Assembly (NCBI RefSeq): GCF_000830005.1
Contig: NZ_CP010407.1
Span: 2,523,001 to 2,587,000, forward strand
Reading direction: 5' to 3'
DNA: 64,000 bases
Source of the DNA: Streptomyces vietnamensis
Lineage (GTDB): Bacteria > Actinomycetota > Actinomycetes > Streptomycetales > Streptomycetaceae
Within the stretch, counting starts at the first letter, position 1. Each line of letters begins with the position of its first letter. The position numbers were made by a program, and so were the translations under genes. Below the pieces are notes generated by a model. It had not been told where the DNA came from. It did not search any database and saw nothing but the letters and a program-made list of their open reading frames with translations. This document shows, piece by piece, positions 54,615-62,172 of this stretch.

Positions 54615-55416
54615 AGCGGCCGGTGCAGCTGCGCGGCCCGTCCTTCGGCAGGGCCGCGCAGACCCACACCGAGCCGTCGTCCGGGGCCGCGATCAGCGGC
54701 GTGTAGACGTCCCGGTCGTAGTGCACGACGTCGGCCTGCGCGGCGCCGTCGGAGTTGTTGACGACCACCGTGGCGCCGATCTGGGCGAAGGAGATGCGAC
54801 CCCACGCCGCCCGGCAGGCCTTGCTGTACCGGAGCTCGATCACCAGGTCCTTGGGGATGGAGCCGGTCCGTTCCGTGACCGCGTCGGCACCGCAGTTCAT
54901 CTTCTTCGGGTCCCGGCCCTCGCACGCGGTGCCGGTGCAGCCCGTCGCCGGGCCCGCGACCTGCACGGCGCGGGTGGGGCGGGACTCCGGCTTCTCGCCG
55001 AAGAACATCACGGCGGCCACGGCGACCGCCGCGGCGACGAGGAGTCCGGCCACGGCCGAGATCCACAGCGCGCGCCTGCGCCCGGGCCGCGCGGGCGCGG
55101 CGTCCGGAGCGGGCGCGGGCACGGGCACGGGCGCCTCGTCGGAGGCCCCGTCGGAGGCCTCGTCCGCCGACGCCCGTTCCTCGTCCGCCCGGTCCCAGAG
55201 GGCGAGCAGGACCGCCGGGTCCTTCCCGTCGAGCCGGGCGATGCTCTCCACGGCGGCCCGCGGCGGGAACTGCTTCCCGTTGACCCAGCGTTCCCAGGAC
55301 GACTTCGCGTAGTGGGTCTTCTCGCCGAGCTGGGCGAAGCTCAGTCCCGACGCCTTCTTCAGGGCGAGCAGTTCGCTCGCCAGCTCCTCGGCCGAGGCCG
55401 TGGATCTCCCGCTCAC
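54592..55416 (-). CDS. Membrane-anchored XRE-type HTH protein with DUF2690-like domain
   Basis: 274 residues. HTH near residues 10-60 (ELASELLALKKASGLSFAQLGEKTHYAKSSWERWVNGKQFP), acidic linker and one membrane segment (about 115-137). The extracytoplasmic domain with CTGTACEG, MNCGADAVT and WVCAALP matches the DUF2690 pattern of Cys residues. Thus a cytoplasmic HTH is linked to an outside sensor or ligand domain. GTG 55416 has AAGGG 4 nt upstream. Confidence 0.8.
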   Translation of the reverse strand: MSGRSTASAEELASELLALKKASGLSFAQLGEKTHYAKSSWERWVNGKQFPPRAAVESIARLDGKDPAVLLALWDRADEERASADEASDGASDEAPVPVPAPAPDAAPARPGRRRALWISAVAGLLVAAAVAVAAVMFFGEKPESRPTRAVQVAGPATGCTGTACEGRDPKKMNCGADAVTERTGSIPKDLVIELRYSKACRAAWGRISFAQIGATVVVNNSDGAAQADVVHYDRDVYTPLIAAPDDGSVWVCAALPKDGPRSCTGRFIPSEEK

Positions 55417-55512
55417 AGACCCTTGACGGTCCACTTGACTCTGCTCTCCCGCACCTTGCGCATGTTCATGCCACTCATGAACGCGCACATCCTAGAGCGC
55501 GGGAAAGCATGC

Positions 55513-56598
55513 TCAGCAGCAGTCCGGGGCCAGGCCCGCGGGGAGCCGGTCGCCGCCGAAAACGGCGACGGTCGCCTCCTCGCCGCCGAGGGCCGCGACC
55601 GCGAGGAGGAGGGAGCCGGCGGTCCAGGCGGTCTGCTCCTCGGGCCACACGGCCTTGTCGCCCTCCGTGGCGCCCTCGAAGACGTACCCCGTCCAGTACA
55701 TGCCGTTCGCGGCGCGCAGGTGCTGGATGTCCTGGAGGACCGTGAGGGCCCGGTCGGACTCCCCCATCGCCCAGAGCGCGAGGGCCAGTTCGCAGCTCTC
55801 GCCGCCCGTCACCCACGGGTTGGGGACGACGCAGCGCACGCCGAGGCCGGGCACGACGAAGGCGTCCCAGGAGGCCTCGATCCGCTCCTTGGCCTCAGTC
55901 CCGGTGACCGCGCCGCCGAGGACCGGGTAGTACCAGTCCATCGAGTAGCGGGACTTGTCGAGGAAGCGCTCGGGGTGCCGGCGGATCGCGTGGCCGAGGG
56001 CCCCGGCGGCCAGCTCCCAGTCGGGCTGCGCCTCCTCGCGGACCTCGGCGATGGCGAGGGCGCAGCGCAGTGCCTGGTGGATCGACGAACTGCCGGTGAG
56101 GAGCGCGTCGTCGACCGGCGTGCCGTCGTCCTCGCGCTTCCAGCCGATCTGGCCGCCGGGCTGCTGGAGCCCGAGGACGAACTCGACGGCCGCGTAGACG
56201 ACGGGCCACATCCGGTCGAGGAAGGCGTCGTCGCCGGTGGACAGGTAGTGGTGCCAGACGCCGACCGCGATGTACGCGACGAAGTTGGACTCGCGACTCC
56301 GGTCGGTGACCTGCTCCGGGTCGCCGTCGTGATAGGCCGCGTACCAGGAGCCGTCGCCGTTCTGGTGGCGGGCGAGCCAGGCGTAGGCGCGGGCGGCGGC
56401 CTCGTGCTCGCCGGCCGCGTCCAGGGCCATGGCGGCCTCGGTGTGGTCCCACGGGTCCAGGTGGTGGCCCCGGAACCAGGGGATGGCGCCGTCCTCGCGC
56501 TGCACCGCGAGTATCCCGGCCACGGTCTCGGCGGCCTGCTCGGCGGTGAGCACCCCGGGCAGGACGAGGTGCTCGGCGATCCGCTCGGGAGAGGTCAC
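55513..56598 (-). CDS. Alpha-barrel protein, prenyltransferase/terpene-cyclase-like fold
   Basis: 361 residues. Repeats of the (alpha/alpha)6 type: LAVQREDGAIPWFRG, AWLARHQNGDGSWYAAYH, LGLQQPGGQIGWKRED and GYVFEGATEGDKAVWPEEQTAW; the glycosyl hydrolase-like or squalene-cyclase-like repeat is clear, but no DxDD or DTAE motif is seen. Possibly a carbohydrate or prenyl processing enzyme. GTG 56598 overlaps the methyltransferase stop by 4 nt (GTGA). The operon order GT4-methyltransferase-barrel suggests a glycolipid or glycoconjugate pathway. Confidence 0.75.
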   Translation of the reverse strand: MTSPERIAEHLVLPGVLTAEQAAETVAGILAVQREDGAIPWFRGHHLDPWDHTEAAMALDAAGEHEAAARAYAWLARHQNGDGSWYAAYHDGDPEQVTDRSRESNFVAYIAVGVWHHYLSTGDDAFLDRMWPVVYAAVEFVLGLQQPGGQIGWKREDDGTPVDDALLTGSSSIHQALRCALAIAEVREEAQPDWELAAGALGHAIRRHPERFLDKSRYSMDWYYPVLGGAVTGTEAKERIEASWDAFVVPGLGVRCVVPNPWVTGGESCELALALWAMGESDRALTVLQDIQHLRAANGMYWTGYVFEGATEGDKAVWPEEQTAWTAGSLLLAVAALGGEEATVAVFGGDRLPAGLAPDCC

Positions 56599-57329
56599 TG
56601 GGCGTCGGCCTTGGGGAGGTGGGGCTTGGTGGCGTAGGCGACGAAGCTCTTGCCGACGACCGGGTTGAGCAGCTGCTCGGCGACCCGGGTCAGGGCGGGC
56701 TTCTTCATGATGTCCCAGACCAGGAGCTTGTGGTACGCGCGGACCGGCAGCGCCTTGTCGTTGTCCACGCCGAAGGCGCACTTGAGCCACCAGTACGGCG
56801 AGTGCAGCGCGTGCGCGTGGTGGGTGCCGTACGGCTTGAGGCCGGCCTGCCGGATCTTGGCGAGCAGCTCGTCGGCCTTGTAGATGCGGATGTGGCCGCC
56901 CTCGACCTCGTGGTACGCGTCGGAGAGCGCCCAGCAGACCTTCTCGGGGCCGTACCGGGGCACGGTGATCGCGATCCGGCCGCCCGGCTTGAGGACGCGG
57001 ACCATCTCGGCGAGCACGCCCTTGTCGTCGGGGATGTGCTCCATGACCTCGGAGATGATCACGACGTCGAAGGACTCGTCGGGGAAGGGCAGGTTGAGGG
57101 CGTCGCCCTCCATCGCGGTGGCGGTCGCACCGGCCGGGGCCTCGCCGGCCTCCTTCATGGCGGCGAACCACTTGGCGACCTCGCGGATCTCCTCGCCGTT
57201 CTGGTCGAGCGCCACGACCTGGGCACCACGCCGGTAGCACTCGAAGGCATGCCGCCCCGCACCACAGCCCAGATCGAGCACACGATCGCCGGGGGCGAGC
57301 GGAAAACGGGTGAAGTCGACGGTCAGCAC
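56595..57329 (-). CDS. Class I SAM-dependent methyltransferase
   Basis: 244 residues. SAM motif RVLDLGCGAGRHAFE, ALDQNGEE, VVIISEVMEHIPDDK and LKPGGRIAITVP. A C-terminal part with SPYWWLKCAFGVDN and KALPVRAYHKLLVWDIM, typical of methyltransferases associated with glycosyltransferases in actinobacteria. GTG 57329 has AAAGG upstream. Substrate could be a sugar or lipid-linked glycan. Second gene of the GT4 operon. Confidence 0.85.
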   Translation of the reverse strand: MLTVDFTRFPLAPGDRVLDLGCGAGRHAFECYRRGAQVVALDQNGEEIREVAKWFAAMKEAGEAPAGATATAMEGDALNLPFPDESFDVVIISEVMEHIPDDKGVLAEMVRVLKPGGRIAITVPRYGPEKVCWALSDAYHEVEGGHIRIYKADELLAKIRQAGLKPYGTHHAHALHSPYWWLKCAFGVDNDKALPVRAYHKLLVWDIMKKPALTRVAEQLLNPVVGKSFVAYATKPHLPKADAQ

Positions 57330-57357
57330 GAGGTCTGCCTTTCACGGTTGGAGAGTG

Positions 57358-57446
57358 GTTGCGGGCAGTCGCCGCCTAGTTGTGGGTGGGCGCCGCCGCT
57401 CGGTTGTGGGCAGGCGTTCCGCGGGGCGGAACGGGTGGGCACAACC
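57358..57446 (-). repeat. Direct repeats and hairpin between GT4 and methyltransferase genes
   Basis: Three imperfect units starting GTTG(T/C)GGG lie at 57358, 57379 and 57403, with spacings of 21 and 24 bp. A hairpin CGTTCCGC-GGG-GCGGAACG follows at about 57414-57432 and is flanked by GGTTGTG / CACAACC, forming a larger imperfect stem. The 154-bp gap is otherwise empty. Confidence 0.6.
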
Positions 57447-57483
57447 GACCCACCGGGCCGCACCCGGCACCGACGGCGGGGTG

Positions 57484-58818
57484 TCACCGGCGGACTCCGG
57501 CTCCCTGACGGGCCACGGCCTCGCGGTACAGCTCGGCCGTCCCCTGCGCGGCCCGCGCCCAGGTGAAGTTGGCCAGGACCCGCTCGCGCCCGGCGGCACC
57601 CAGCCGAGCCCGCAGCTCGGGATCGCCAAGCACCCGCCCCAGCGCAGCGGCCAGCGCACCGGCATCCCCCGGCGGCACCGCCAAGCAGGTCTCGCCGTCG
57701 GGACCGGCAACCTCCGGGATGGCGCCGCCCGTCGTCGCGACCAACGCGGTCCCCGTCGCCATCCCCTCCGCCGCCGGCAGCGAGAACCCCTCGTACAGCG
57801 ACGGCACGCACGCGACCTGCGCGGACCGGTAGAGGTCCACGAGCTCGGCATCGCTGATGCCCTTGACGAACGAGACGGCGCCGTCGAGCCCGTACCGCTC
57901 GATCGCGGCGGCCACCGGCCCGTCCTCGGCGCGCTTGCCGACGACGACGAGGTGCGCCTCGGGGTTCTCCGTACGGAGCTTGGCGAGCGCCTCGATGAGG
58001 AAGACCAGGCCCTTGAGCGGGACGTCGGCGCTGGAGGTGGTGACGATCCGCCCGGGGACCTCGGCGACGGACGGATCCGGCGACCACAGGTCGGTGTCGG
58101 CACCGATGTGGACGACCCGGATGCGCTCCTCCCGTACGCCCAGGTGCTCCACGATCTCCTGGCGGGAGGTGCCGGAGACGGTGAGGACGGACGGCAGCCG
58201 GCGGGCGACCTTCTTCTGCATGCCGGTGAAGGCGTACCAGCGGCGGACGGAGGCGCGGCGCTTCCAGTCGGCGGCGGCGTCGAGTTCGAGCTGCCGGTCG
58301 ACGGTGATGGGGTGGTGGATCGTGGTGACGAGCGGCGCGCCGATCGCGCGCGGCCCGCCGAGGAGCCCGTACCCCAGGGTCTGGTTGTCGTGGACGACGT
58401 CGAAGTCGCCGCGGCGGGCGGCGAGCATGCGCCGGGCCCGCAGGGAGAAGGTGAGCGGCTCGGGGAAGCCGCCGGTCCACATGGTGGCGACTTCGAGCGC
58501 GTCGATCCAGTCCCGGTACTCCTCGCGCTTCGGGGTCCGGAAGGGGTCCGGCGAGCGGTAGAGGTCGAGACTGGCTATCTCGGTGAGCTTGAGCCCCGCG
58601 AGGTCCTCGCCCTCGTCCAGGACGGGGTACGGCTGGGAGCCGATGACCTCGACGCTGTGGCCGAGGCGGACGAGCTCGCGGGAGAGGTGCCGGACGTAGA
58701 CGCCCTGGCCCCCGCAGAACGGGTTCCCCTTGTACGTGAGGAGAGCGATCCGCAACGGACCGTCACCGGCCGCGGTGACGCCCTGTCGGGGGCTTGCCTC
58801 TATGGCCTCAGCGGTCAT
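57484..58818 (-). CDS. GT4-family glycosyltransferase
   Basis: 444 residues. Typical GT4 with GGQGVYVRHLSRELVRLGHSVEVIG at the N-terminus and CVPSLYEGFSLPAAEGMATGTALVATTGGAIPEV (nucleotide-sugar binding with the EX7E motif) near the C-terminus. It transfers a hexose from a nucleotide sugar to a lipid or glycan acceptor at the cytoplasmic face. ATG 58818 follows AAGGGGG. A KstR-type site overlaps a -10-like TAGATT (58874-58869) upstream, so this operon may answer to the KstR-like regulator next door. Confidence 0.85.
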   Translation of the reverse strand: MTAEAIEASPRQGVTAAGDGPLRIALLTYKGNPFCGGQGVYVRHLSRELVRLGHSVEVIGSQPYPVLDEGEDLAGLKLTEIASLDLYRSPDPFRTPKREEYRDWIDALEVATMWTGGFPEPLTFSLRARRMLAARRGDFDVVHDNQTLGYGLLGGPRAIGAPLVTTIHHPITVDRQLELDAAADWKRRASVRRWYAFTGMQKKVARRLPSVLTVSGTSRQEIVEHLGVREERIRVVHIGADTDLWSPDPSVAEVPGRIVTTSSADVPLKGLVFLIEALAKLRTENPEAHLVVVGKRAEDGPVAAAIERYGLDGAVSFVKGISDAELVDLYRSAQVACVPSLYEGFSLPAAEGMATGTALVATTGGAIPEVAGPDGETCLAVPPGDAGALAAALGRVLGDPELRARLGAAGRERVLANFTWARAAQGTAELYREAVARQGAGVRR

Positions 58819-58872
58819 GCGCGACCCCCTTCGAGCGTGCGTTTCGCGGGAGCGTAACCGCTCGCGCTAATC

Positions 58873-58886
58873 TAGAACAAGTTACA
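58873..58886. promoter_or_regulatory. KstR-type operator, site 3
   Basis: TAGAACAAGTTACA fits TNNAAC-N2-GTTNNA. It lies between the GT4 gene and the KstR-like gene, 55 bp from the former's start, overlapping a -10-like box on the GT4 side. Confidence 0.6.
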
Positions 58887-59035
58887 GACTTGATCGTTCT
58901 TGATCCTTCAAGGAGCACAGAATCTACCGGCAGGTAGCTCCGTGGTGAGAGCCGGAACAGGTGATTCGCGCCACGGCGGCGGCACGGCCATACTGTCGCT
59001 CCCCACCGAACGGAAGCCGCACGGAACGGGACCTC

Positions 59036-59674
59036 ATGACCGCAGACAGCAGAGCGGACCACAGAGCCGCGTCGCCGCCCCTCACGGAGCGCCAGGAGGC
59101 GCGGAGGCGCCGCATCCTGAACGCCAGCGCCCAGCTCGCGGCCCGGGGCGGCTTCGACGCCGTGCAGATGCGGGAGGTCGCCGAAGCGGCGGGGGTCGCC
59201 CTCGGCACCCTGTACCGGTACTTCCCCTCCAAGATCCACCTCCTCGTGGCGACCATGCAGGACCAGCTCCAGCACATGCACACCACGCTGCGGAAGCGGC
59301 CGCCCGCCGGCGCGGACCCGGCGGAACGGGTCGCCGAGACCCTGATGCGCGCCTTCCGGGCGCTGCAGCGGGAACCGCAGCTGGCCGACGCGATGGTGCG
59401 GGCGCTGACCTTCGCGGACCGCAGCGTGAGCCCCGAGGTCGACACGGTCTCCCGGGTGACGACCGCGATCATCCTGGACGCGATGGGGGCGGAGCATCCG
59501 ACCCCGAGTCAGCTCTCGGTGGTCCGGGTGATCGAGCACACCTGGCACTCGGCGCTGATCACCTGGCTGTCCGGACGCGCCTCGATCGCACAGGTGAAGA
59601 TCGACATCGAGACGGTCTGCCGGCTGATCGACCTGACCGCCCCCGGGGCGGGTGCCGCTCCCGGGGGCGAGTGA
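59036..59674 (+). CDS. kstR: TetR regulator resembling KstR
   Basis: 212 residues. TetR HTH (RILNASAQLAARGGFDAVQMREVAEAAGVALGTLYRYFPSKIHLL, about residues 23-67). The C-terminal part LTFADRSVSPEVDTVSRVTT and WLSGRASIAQVKIDIETV resembles mycobacterial KstR, which represses cholesterol catabolic genes and is released by a steroid acyl-CoA. A KstR-type site lies 150 bp upstream, suggesting autoregulation. ATG 59036 has CGGGAC upstream; an earlier in-frame Met is possible. Similarity is by eye and other lipid-responsive TetR proteins are possible. Confidence 0.7.
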   Translation: MTADSRADHRAASPPLTERQEARRRRILNASAQLAARGGFDAVQMREVAEAAGVALGTLYRYFPSKIHLLVATMQDQLQHMHTTLRKRPPAGADPAERVAETLMRAFRALQREPQLADAMVRALTFADRSVSPEVDTVSRVTTAIILDAMGAEHPTPSQLSVVRVIEHTWHSALITWLSGRASIAQVKIDIETVCRLIDLTAPGAGAAPGGE

Positions 59675-59676
59675 CC

Positions 59677-60228
59677 TCAGGGCTTCTTGTTCTTCTTCAG
59701 GTCGGCCGCGAAGAGCGCCTCGCACTCCGGGCCGGTGTCGGTGGCGATGAACATCACCATCTTCAGCGGCCCGGTGGAGTGGTTGCTGGCCTTGAGCTGC
59801 CAGCCGCTCTTCGTGAAGGTCTTGATCTCCGAGCCGCCCTGCGCGAGGCCCTTACCCTCGGCCCAGCCGCCCTTGGCGAGGGCCGTGACCGTGCCGTCGT
59901 AGGACTTCTTCGGGTCGGCCGCCTTCTCGGCGTCGGCGTTCCAGGTGACCATGCAGTTCTTCAGCTCGGGCGCCACCGGGTCGCCGGTGGGGTCCTCGGC
60001 GAAGCCGGCGGCGGTCGCCGCGCTCTCGATCTCCTTGCTCACCGCGTCGGCGGTGAGCGTGCCGTCGCCCGCCTCCGAGCCCCCGCCCGAACCGCCCGTC
60101 GAAGCCGAACCGGCCGAGGAGGAACCGGCCGAGGACGAACCGCCCTTGTCCGTACCGCCCTCGCTGCCACAGCCCGAGACGAGCAGCGCCACACCGGCGG
60201 CCGCGGCCACCCACATCGCCTTGCGCAC
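59677..60228 (-). CDS. Lipoprotein of unknown function
   Basis: 183 residues. Lipobox LLVSGC near residue 18, then a Gly/Ser/Thr linker and a small domain with Cys in LKNCMVTWNADAEKA and TGPECEALFAADL. No family recognised, though the layout resembles small extracytoplasmic binding lipoproteins. GTG 60228 follows GGGAG. Convergent with the KstR-like gene, 2 bp apart. Confidence 0.75.
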   Translation of the reverse strand: MRKAMWVAAAAGVALLVSGCGSEGGTDKGGSSSAGSSSAGSASTGGSGGGSEAGDGTLTADAVSKEIESAATAAGFAEDPTGDPVAPELKNCMVTWNADAEKAADPKKSYDGTVTALAKGGWAEGKGLAQGGSEIKTFTKSGWQLKASNHSTGPLKMVMFIATDTGPECEALFAADLKKNKKP

Positions 60229-60321
60229 AACACTCCCAATTCCGCGCGCACGAAGGCCCCTTGCCCCCGTGACCAAGGGGCCTAGTTTTGCACGTGGAAA
60301 CGGCTGCTCGTCCCGACAGGG

Positions 60322-60555
60322 CTACTCCTCCGGAGGGAACACCGGTTCCCCGCCGTCCGCCAGGGTGATGAGGATGGCCTCCACCGGGCAGCCCTCCGCC
60401 GCCGCGAGGAGGCGTTCGCCCGCGTCGGTCTCCGGTTCGCGGGGGTGGGACTGACGGGCCGTGTCGAGCCGGAAGCCGTCCGGGGCGTGGTTGACGCACA
60501 TGCCGGAGCCGATGCAGACGCTCCGGTCGACCTCGACGTGCCAGCGGTCCCCCAT
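60322..60555 (-). CDS. Ferredoxin, single Fe-S cluster
   Basis: 77 residues. Cluster ligands are in DRSVCIGSGMCVNHAPDGF and EGCPVEAILI; the pattern C-x5-C ... CP fits a 3Fe-4S or 4Fe-4S ferredoxin of the P450-partner type. Cytoplasmic electron carrier. Its ATG overlaps the aldehyde dehydrogenase stop by 1 nt (TGATG); a GTG start three bases earlier would give a GTGA overlap. No P450 gene is present nearby, so its partner is elsewhere. Confidence 0.87.
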   Translation of the reverse strand: MGDRWHVEVDRSVCIGSGMCVNHAPDGFRLDTARQSHPREPETDAGERLLAAAEGCPVEAILITLADGGEPVFPPEE

Positions 60556-62018
60556 CACGCCCCGCCCTCGTAGCCGCCGGGCAGGTGGATCATCTTGTGC
60601 TCCAGGTACTCGCCGAAGCCCTCGGGGCCGAACTCCCGGCCCAGGCCCGAGTTCTTGTAGCCGCCGAAGGGGCCGAGCATGTCGAGGCTGAAGGTGTTGA
60701 CGTTGAAGGTGCCGGTGCGGACGCCACGGGCGAAGTCGATGCCGTGCTCCACGTCCCCGGTCCAGACGCTGCCGCTGAGCCCGAAGTCGGAGTCGTTCGC
60801 GATCCGCCGGGCCTCGGCCTCGTCCCCGTACGGCAGGAGGCAGATGACCGGGCCGAAGATCTCCTCGCGGGCGATCCGCATCGAGTTGTCGACGTCGCCG
60901 AAGAGGGTCGGCTCGACGTACCAGCCGCGCTCCAGACCGGCCGGACGTCCGCCGCCGGTGAGGACCTTGGCGCCCTCGGCCTGCCCGATCCCGATGTAGT
61001 CGAGGGAGCGCTGCTGCTGGCGCCGGGCGACGAGCGGACCGACCTGGGTGGCCGGGTCGAGCGGGTCGCCGACGACGAGCGCGCCGGCCGCCGCCGCGAG
61101 GGCCTCCGCGATCTCCTCGTACCGCGAGCGGGGCGCGAGGATGCGGGTCTGGGCCACGCACGCCTGCCCGTTGTTCATCCAGGCGGCCGGGACGATCCCG
61201 GCGACGGCGGTCGCCACGTCCGCGTCGGGGAGGATCACGGCGGCCGACTTGCCGCCCAGTTCGAGGGTGACGCGGGTGAGGTTGCGGGAGGCGACCTCCA
61301 TGACCCGCTTGCCGGCGGCGACCGATCCGGTGAAGGAGACCTTGTCGACGCCGGGGTGGCCGACGAGGTACTCGCTGACCTCGCGGTCGGCGGGCAGGAT
61401 CGACAGGACCCCCTCCGGGAGCCCGGCCTCCGCCGCGATCTCACCGAGGATGTACGAGTCGAGCGGCGACTCCGGCGAGGGCTTGAGGACCACCGTGCAG
61501 CCGGCGAGCAGCGCGGGCCCCAGCTTGGCGGCGGCGGTGAACTGCGGCACGTTCCACGGGACGACCGCCGCGACCACCCCTACCGGCTCGCGCCGCACGA
61601 GCAGCGGCCCGAGGACACCGCCGCGCCGCTCCTCGTACGGGAAGTCCCGGGCGACGGTGATCGCCGCGTCCCAGACCATCATCGCGCCGAGCGCCTGGGC
61701 GAGGACGGACCAGGAGTACGGGGAGCCGTTCTGGGAGCTGATGACGCGGCCGATCTCCTCGTACCGGACGGCGATGGCGTCCTTGATGCGGGTGACGACC
61801 GCGATCCGCTCCTCGACGGTCATCCGGGGCCAGGGGCCGTGGTCGAAGGCGGCGCGGGCGGCGGCCACGGCCCGGTCGACATCGGCCTCGGAGGCGTGCG
61901 GGACACGGCCGATGACCTGCTCGGTGTGCGGGGAGATCACCTCGATGACCCCGTCGCCGAGGGGATCGGTCAACTCCCCGCCGATGAACAGCTTTCCGTG
62001 CTCCACAAGCTCGGTCAT
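60555..62018 (-). CDS. NAD-dependent aldehyde dehydrogenase
   Basis: 487 residues. Catalytic Glu in TLELGGKSA and catalytic Cys in NNGQACVAQTRIL, with PWNVPQF and FTGSVAAGKRVMEVA (cofactor binding). It oxidises an aldehyde to its acid. It heads an operon with the ferredoxin, and the promoter carries a near-KstR site and a CTGACG-type dyad. Family resemblance to KstR-controlled ALDHs is plausible but unproven. ATG 62018 has GGGAGG 8 nt upstream. Confidence 0.9.
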   Translation of the reverse strand: MTELVEHGKLFIGGELTDPLGDGVIEVISPHTEQVIGRVPHASEADVDRAVAAARAAFDHGPWPRMTVEERIAVVTRIKDAIAVRYEEIGRVISSQNGSPYSWSVLAQALGAMMVWDAAITVARDFPYEERRGGVLGPLLVRREPVGVVAAVVPWNVPQFTAAAKLGPALLAGCTVVLKPSPESPLDSYILGEIAAEAGLPEGVLSILPADREVSEYLVGHPGVDKVSFTGSVAAGKRVMEVASRNLTRVTLELGGKSAAVILPDADVATAVAGIVPAAWMNNGQACVAQTRILAPRSRYEEIAEALAAAAGALVVGDPLDPATQVGPLVARRQQQRSLDYIGIGQAEGAKVLTGGGRPAGLERGWYVEPTLFGDVDNSMRIAREEIFGPVICLLPYGDEAEARRIANDSDFGLSGSVWTGDVEHGIDFARGVRTGTFNVNTFSLDMLGPFGGYKNSGLGREFGPEGFGEYLEHKMIHLPGGYEGGA

Positions 62019-62071
62019 GACCGCTGCCTCCCGGGGAGATGGAATTGCCCGTTGAAGTTCCGACGATGTTC

Positions 62072-62086
62072 CTGACGGTTCTTCAG
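62072..62086. promoter_or_regulatory. CTGACG-N3-CGTCAG dyad, site 4 (one mismatch)
   Basis: CTGACG-GTT-CTTCAG lies 54 bp upstream of the aldehyde dehydrogenase start, 3 bp from a KstR-like site, the same arrangement as at the acyl-CoA dehydrogenase operon. Confidence 0.5.
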
Positions 62087-62089
62087 AAC

Positions 62090-62103
62090 TGATACCAGTT
62101 CTA
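62090..62103 (-). promoter_or_regulatory. KstR-like operator, site 4 (one mismatch)
   Basis: Read leftward, TAGAACTGGTATCA matches the KstR consensus at 7 of 8 fixed positions. It also forms AGAACTG-ATAC-CAGTTCT with its surroundings (62086-62103), a perfect 7-bp dyad. A -10-like TATAAC lies at 62109-62104. Confidence 0.5.
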
Positions 62104-62110
62104 GTTATAC

Positions 62111-62130
62111 TTGGCCAGACTTGAGGCCAA
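62111..62130. promoter_or_regulatory. TTGGCC-N8-GGCCAA inverted repeat, possible att core
   Basis: Perfect 6-bp arms lie between the aldehyde dehydrogenase promoter and the integrase terminator. The element-chromosome junction is expected near here. No tRNA 3' end is seen. The assignment as an attachment site is only a suggestion. Confidence 0.3.
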
Positions 62131-62133
62131 ACC

Positions 62134-62168
62134 GGCCCCCACCAGCAGCTTTGCCACTGGTGGGGGCC
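62134..62168 (-). terminator. Terminator downstream of integrase
   Basis: Perfect 12-bp arms GGCCCCCACCAG / CTGGTGGGGGCC enclose an 11-nt loop, 5 bp after the integrase stop codon. Confidence 0.75.
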
Positions 62169-62172
62169 GTCG

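Noticed and set aside
55513..58818. Terpene biosynthetic cluster because of the cyclase-like barrel protein
   Set aside because: No DxDD or DTAE motif and no prenyl diphosphate synthase; neighbours are a glycosyltransferase and a methyltransferase.
60322..60555. Cytochrome P450 partner gene near the ferredoxin
   Set aside because: No heme-binding FxxGxxxCxG motif was seen in any frame around 59-62 kb.
62040..62172. tRNA gene or tRNA 3' end as att site
   Set aside because: No acceptor stem, T-loop or CCA-like end could be made from either strand.
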